NCBI GenBank assembly: GCA_021825035.1
Contig: JAKAIQ010000065.1
Coordinates: 1 to 9,835 of the forward strand
From: Deltaproteobacteria bacterium
GTDB lineage: Bacteria; Desulfobacterota; GWC2-55-46
Reading direction: 5' to 3'
DNA: 9,835 nucleotides
A program made the translations under genes and the position numbers. The notes below the pieces were generated by a model. It saw only the letters and a program-made list of their open reading frames with translations. It ran no database searches and was not told the DNA's origin. How positions within the stretch are numbered: the stretch's first letter is position 1; each line of letters opens with the position of its first letter. Shown here one piece after another: positions 7,518-9,835 of this stretch.

Positions 7518-7523
7518 TGTTAA

Positions 7524-7531
7524 ACCTCCTT
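7524..7531 (-). promoter_or_regulatory. Near-perfect ribosome binding site that decides the rpoC TTG start
   Basis: AAGGAGGT on the minus strand, complementary to the 16S rRNA 3' end as known for bacteria generally, is followed by the 6-base spacer TTAACA and TTG at 7517-7515. The alternative ATG at 7505-7503 (codon 5) would leave an 18-base spacer. The TTG is therefore favoured. Confidence 0.8.
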
Positions 7532-7616
7532 CTTTTACATGGGCTATTTATAATTAAACCCTTTAACCCGCGATAGATAACTACTAACGCAACACCCGCC
7601 TCTTCCGCTGCAGGAA

Positions 7617-9835
7617 TTAATCCTTTTCTTCCTCTTCGATGAGGCTTACGTCGAGGGCAAGGCTCTGGAGCTCCTTAATGAGAACGCTGAATGATTCCGG
7701 AAGCGTCGGTTCGAGCGCATAGTTGCCGGTCACTATCGATTCGTACATCCTGGTCCTTCCCGGCACGTCATCGGATTTTACGGTCAAGAATTCCTGGAGG
7801 CTATGGGCTGCTCCGTAAGCCTCCATCGCCCAGACTTCCATTTCTCCGAGCCTCTGGCCTCCGAACTGCGCCTTGCCGCCAAGGGGTTGCTGCGTGACGA
7901 GGGAATAAGGACCGGTGCTCCTGGCGTGTATCTTGTCATCCACCAGGTGATGAAGCTTCATCATGTACATCATTCCGACCGTGACTTCCTGGTCAAACGG
8001 CTCTCCCGACTTTCCATCATAAAGCCTTGTCTTTCCGGACTTCGGCAGACCCGCGCTTTCAAGAGCGTCTTTCACGTCATTTTCCATCGCGCCGTCAAAC
8101 ACCGGACTCGCCATGTAGAGCCCGTCATTGGCGATCCTCCCGGCAAGTTCCAGCGCCTCGTCGTCCGAGAGCCCGTTCACAAACTTGCTGAACTCCGGAG
8201 AAGCGTATATCTTCTTTATCCTGTCCCTGATCGCATTCACTCCGGCGTTCTTCTCAACCATGGCTCTTACGGCCCCGCCAAGTCCCTTGGCCGCCCATCC
8301 GAGATGGGTCTCGAGTATCTGTCCGATGTTCATCCTTGAAGGGACTCCGAGCGGATTCAATACGATATCCACGGGCGTGCCGTCGTCCAGATAAGGCATG
8401 TCCTCTTCCGGAAGTATCCTCGATATAACGCCCTTATTCCCGTGTCTTCCCGCCATCTTGTCGCCTACGGAGACCTTACGCTTCATGGCAATATAGACTT
8501 TCACCATCTTGATGACGCCGGGCGGGAGCTCGTCGCCGCGCTTCAGCCTGTTTATCCTCTCGTCAAAGACCATCTTTATGAGGTCTATCTGCTCATTGAG
8601 ATTCCCGGCCATCTCGCCTATCTCTTTTTCCGCCTTCTCATCGGCGGGAACGATCTCATGCCACTTGCTTTGCGGGATCGCCGATAGAATATCCGCTGTT
8701 ATTGCCTTCCCCTTGCTGAGGATGGTGTTGCCCTTCTTGTCAGCGATGCGCACCTGGGATTTCCTGTTGAGAAGAAGCCTGTAGATCCTGTTATACGCGG
8801 ATTCCTTGACGATGCTTATCTCGTCCTCGCGGTCTTTCATGAGCCGCGCGACTTCCCTGTCTTCTATGGACCTGCTCCGTTCGTCTTTTTCGGCGCCCTT
8901 CCTCGAAAACACCTTGGCGTCGATAATAACGCCCTCGATGCCGGGCGGCACCCTGAGGGAAGTGTCTTTAACGTCCTCGGCCTTCTCGCCGAATATGGCG
9001 CGCAGGAGCTTCTCTTCGGGAGACAGCTGAGTCTCCCCCTTGGGCGTAATCTTGCCCACGAGTATATCTCCGGGCACCACTTCAGCGCCTATCCTGATTA
9101 TTCCGCTTTCATCGAGATTTTTAAGGGCCTCGTCCCCGACATTGGGGATATCCCTCGTTATCTCTTCCTTTCCGAGCTTTATATCCCTTGCCACCACCTC
9201 GAACTCTTCTATGTGCACGGAAGTAAAAACGTCATCCCTGAGAAGGCGTTCGCTTATGAGTATGGAATCCTCAAAGTTGTATCCGCCCCAGGGCATGAAT
9301 GCGACCATAACGTTCTTTCCAAGGGCGAGTTCACCTTCGTACGTTGAAGGGCCATCGGCGATGACCTGTCCGGCCATGACCTTATCCCCCCTGAAGACTA
9401 TCGGCTTCTGGGTAAGGCAGGTGCTCTGGTTTGACCTTCTGAACTTCGTGAGGGCATAGATATCGACCCCGCCGGAATCATTCCTGACCACGATGCGTGT
9501 TGCGTCGACGCCTTCGATGACGCCGCCGTTCTTGGCAAGTATCGTGACTCCCGAATCCCTTGCAACGATGCTTTCCATGCCGGTGCCGACTATGGGCGCC
9601 TCGGTGCGGATAAGCGGCACCGCCTGCCTCTGCATGTTGGAACCCATGAGCGCTCGGTTGGCGTCGTCATTTTCAAGAAAAGGCACGAGGGAAGCCGCCA
9701 CGCTGACAAGCTGGTTCGGCGAGACGTCCATGAGGGTGATATCCTCCGGACGGGCCATTACGAACTCTCCGCCCTTTCTGGCGGAGATGAATTCACTCGT
9801 GAACTTACCGGTACCGTCAACCGGAGCATTTGCCT
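7617..9835 (-). CDS. rpoB: RNA polymerase beta subunit, C-terminal part (cut by window edge)
   Basis: This holds the last 738 complete codons of RpoB, roughly from E. coli residue 615 on; the 5' part lies beyond the right edge. The ATG at 9758 is internal: the frame stays open to the edge, with a matching upstream sequence (ANAPVDGTGKF then ISARKGGEFV). Numbering from that ATG, VASLVPF-type conserved sequence with DDANRALMGSNMQRQAVP is at 31-48. NFEDS at 161-165 carries the Glu-Asp pair near the catalytic magnesium ion. An SI2-type, charged, coiled-coil-like insertion lies at about 285-410. GDKMAGRHGNKG at 432-443 supplies two active-site lysines (434, 442). GEMEVWAMEAYGAAH at 638-652 is the C-terminal clamp region. 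The protein ends in an acidic LIEEEEKD tail. The rifampicin-resistance region is upstream of the window. The gene precedes rpoC by 99 bases. Confidence 0.98.
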   Translation of the reverse strand, partial: ANAPVDGTGKFTSEFISARKGGEFVMARPEDITLMDVSPNQLVSVAASLVPFLENDDANRALMGSNMQRQAVPLIRTEAPIVGTGMESIVARDSGVTILAKNGGVIEGVDATRIVVRNDSGGVDIYALTKFRRSNQSTCLTQKPIVFRGDKVMAGQVIADGPSTYEGELALGKNVMVAFMPWGGYNFEDSILISERLLRDDVFTSVHIEEFEVVARDIKLGKEEITRDIPNVGDEALKNLDESGIIRIGAEVVPGDILVGKITPKGETQLSPEEKLLRAIFGEKAEDVKDTSLRVPPGIEGVIIDAKVFSRKGAEKDERSRSIEDREVARLMKDREDEISIVKESAYNRIYRLLLNRKSQVRIADKKGNTILSKGKAITADILSAIPQSKWHEIVPADEKAEKEIGEMAGNLNEQIDLIKMVFDERINRLKRGDELPPGVIKMVKVYIAMKRKVSVGDKMAGRHGNKGVISRILPEEDMPYLDDGTPVDIVLNPLGVPSRMNIGQILETHLGWAAKGLGGAVRAMVEKNAGVNAIRDRIKKIYASPEFSKFVNGLSDDEALELAGRIANDGLYMASPVFDGAMENDVKDALESAGLPKSGKTRLYDGKSGEPFDQEVTVGMMYMMKLHHLVDDKIHARSTGPYSLVTQQPLGGKAQFGGQRLGEMEVWAMEAYGAAHSLQEFLTVKSDDVPGRTRMYESIVTGNYALEPTLPESFSVLIKELQSLALDVSLIEEEEKD

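Noticed and set aside
7560..7600. A possible promoter for rpoC in the rpoB-rpoC gap (TTATCT, 17 bases, TTAATT)
   Set aside because: Both boxes match the consensus at only 3 of 6 positions, which is expected by chance in an AT-rich gap.
9756..9758. ATG as the start of rpoB
   Set aside because: The frame remains open upstream to the window edge with RpoB-like sequence, and the protein from this ATG would lack the whole N-terminal half of the beta subunit. It is an internal methionine.
1..9835. An undescribed system, mobile element, CRISPR array or tRNA cluster
   Set aside because: The six genes fill nearly the whole window in a universal order, all gaps are 130 bases or less, and none contains repeats of CRISPR type, transposon ends, or tRNA-like sequence that I could recognise.

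Overview
The window is one conserved bacterial housekeeping block, the rpoBC/str cluster, read entirely from the minus strand. In transcription order (high to low coordinates) it holds the 3' part of rpoB (cut by the right edge), rpoC, rpsL, rpsG, fusA, and the first 39 codons of tuf (cut by the left edge). Every substantial open frame on the plus strand lies antisense to one of these genes and shows no independent coding support. I found no mobile element, CRISPR array, tRNA, rRNA or unknown gene, and nothing that looks like an undescribed system.

The organism is a bacterium of the Gram-negative type. RpoC carries the large insertion inside the trigger loop (SI3) and RpoB carries the matching lobe-side insertion (SI2), both colinear with the E. 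coli enzyme as I recall it. The gene order lacks the small L7Ae-family gene that Firmicutes place between rpoC and rpsL. Arginine is mostly AGG/AGA and isoleucine often ATA even in rpsL, which is unlike enteric bacteria. Two of the five visible starts are TTG. I lean towards a Desulfobacterota- or Nitrospirota-like lineage, but this is inference, not a measured placement.

Layout: rpoB (7617-9835, partial) and rpoC (3399-7517) are separated by 98 to 99 bases with a near-perfect Shine-Dalgarno sequence before rpoC. After rpoC come a weak hairpin with a T run and then a good sigma70-type promoter (TTGACA, 17 bases, TACATT), so the str genes can be transcribed independently of rpoBC. rpsL (2910-3281) is followed by an 81-base gap holding a long GNRA-capped hairpin. 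The T-rich tract after that hairpin could pair with the rpsG ribosome binding site, making the gap a candidate S7-type translational control or attenuation element. rpsG (2358-2828) is followed by a 130-base gap with a small inverted repeat, then fusA (146-2227, TTG start), 28 bases, and tuf.

Functionally the block links transcription (beta and beta' core subunits) to translation (S12 and S7 of the 30S subunit, and elongation factors EF-G and EF-Tu). The structures in the gaps are the likely points at which the expression of the parts is set separately.
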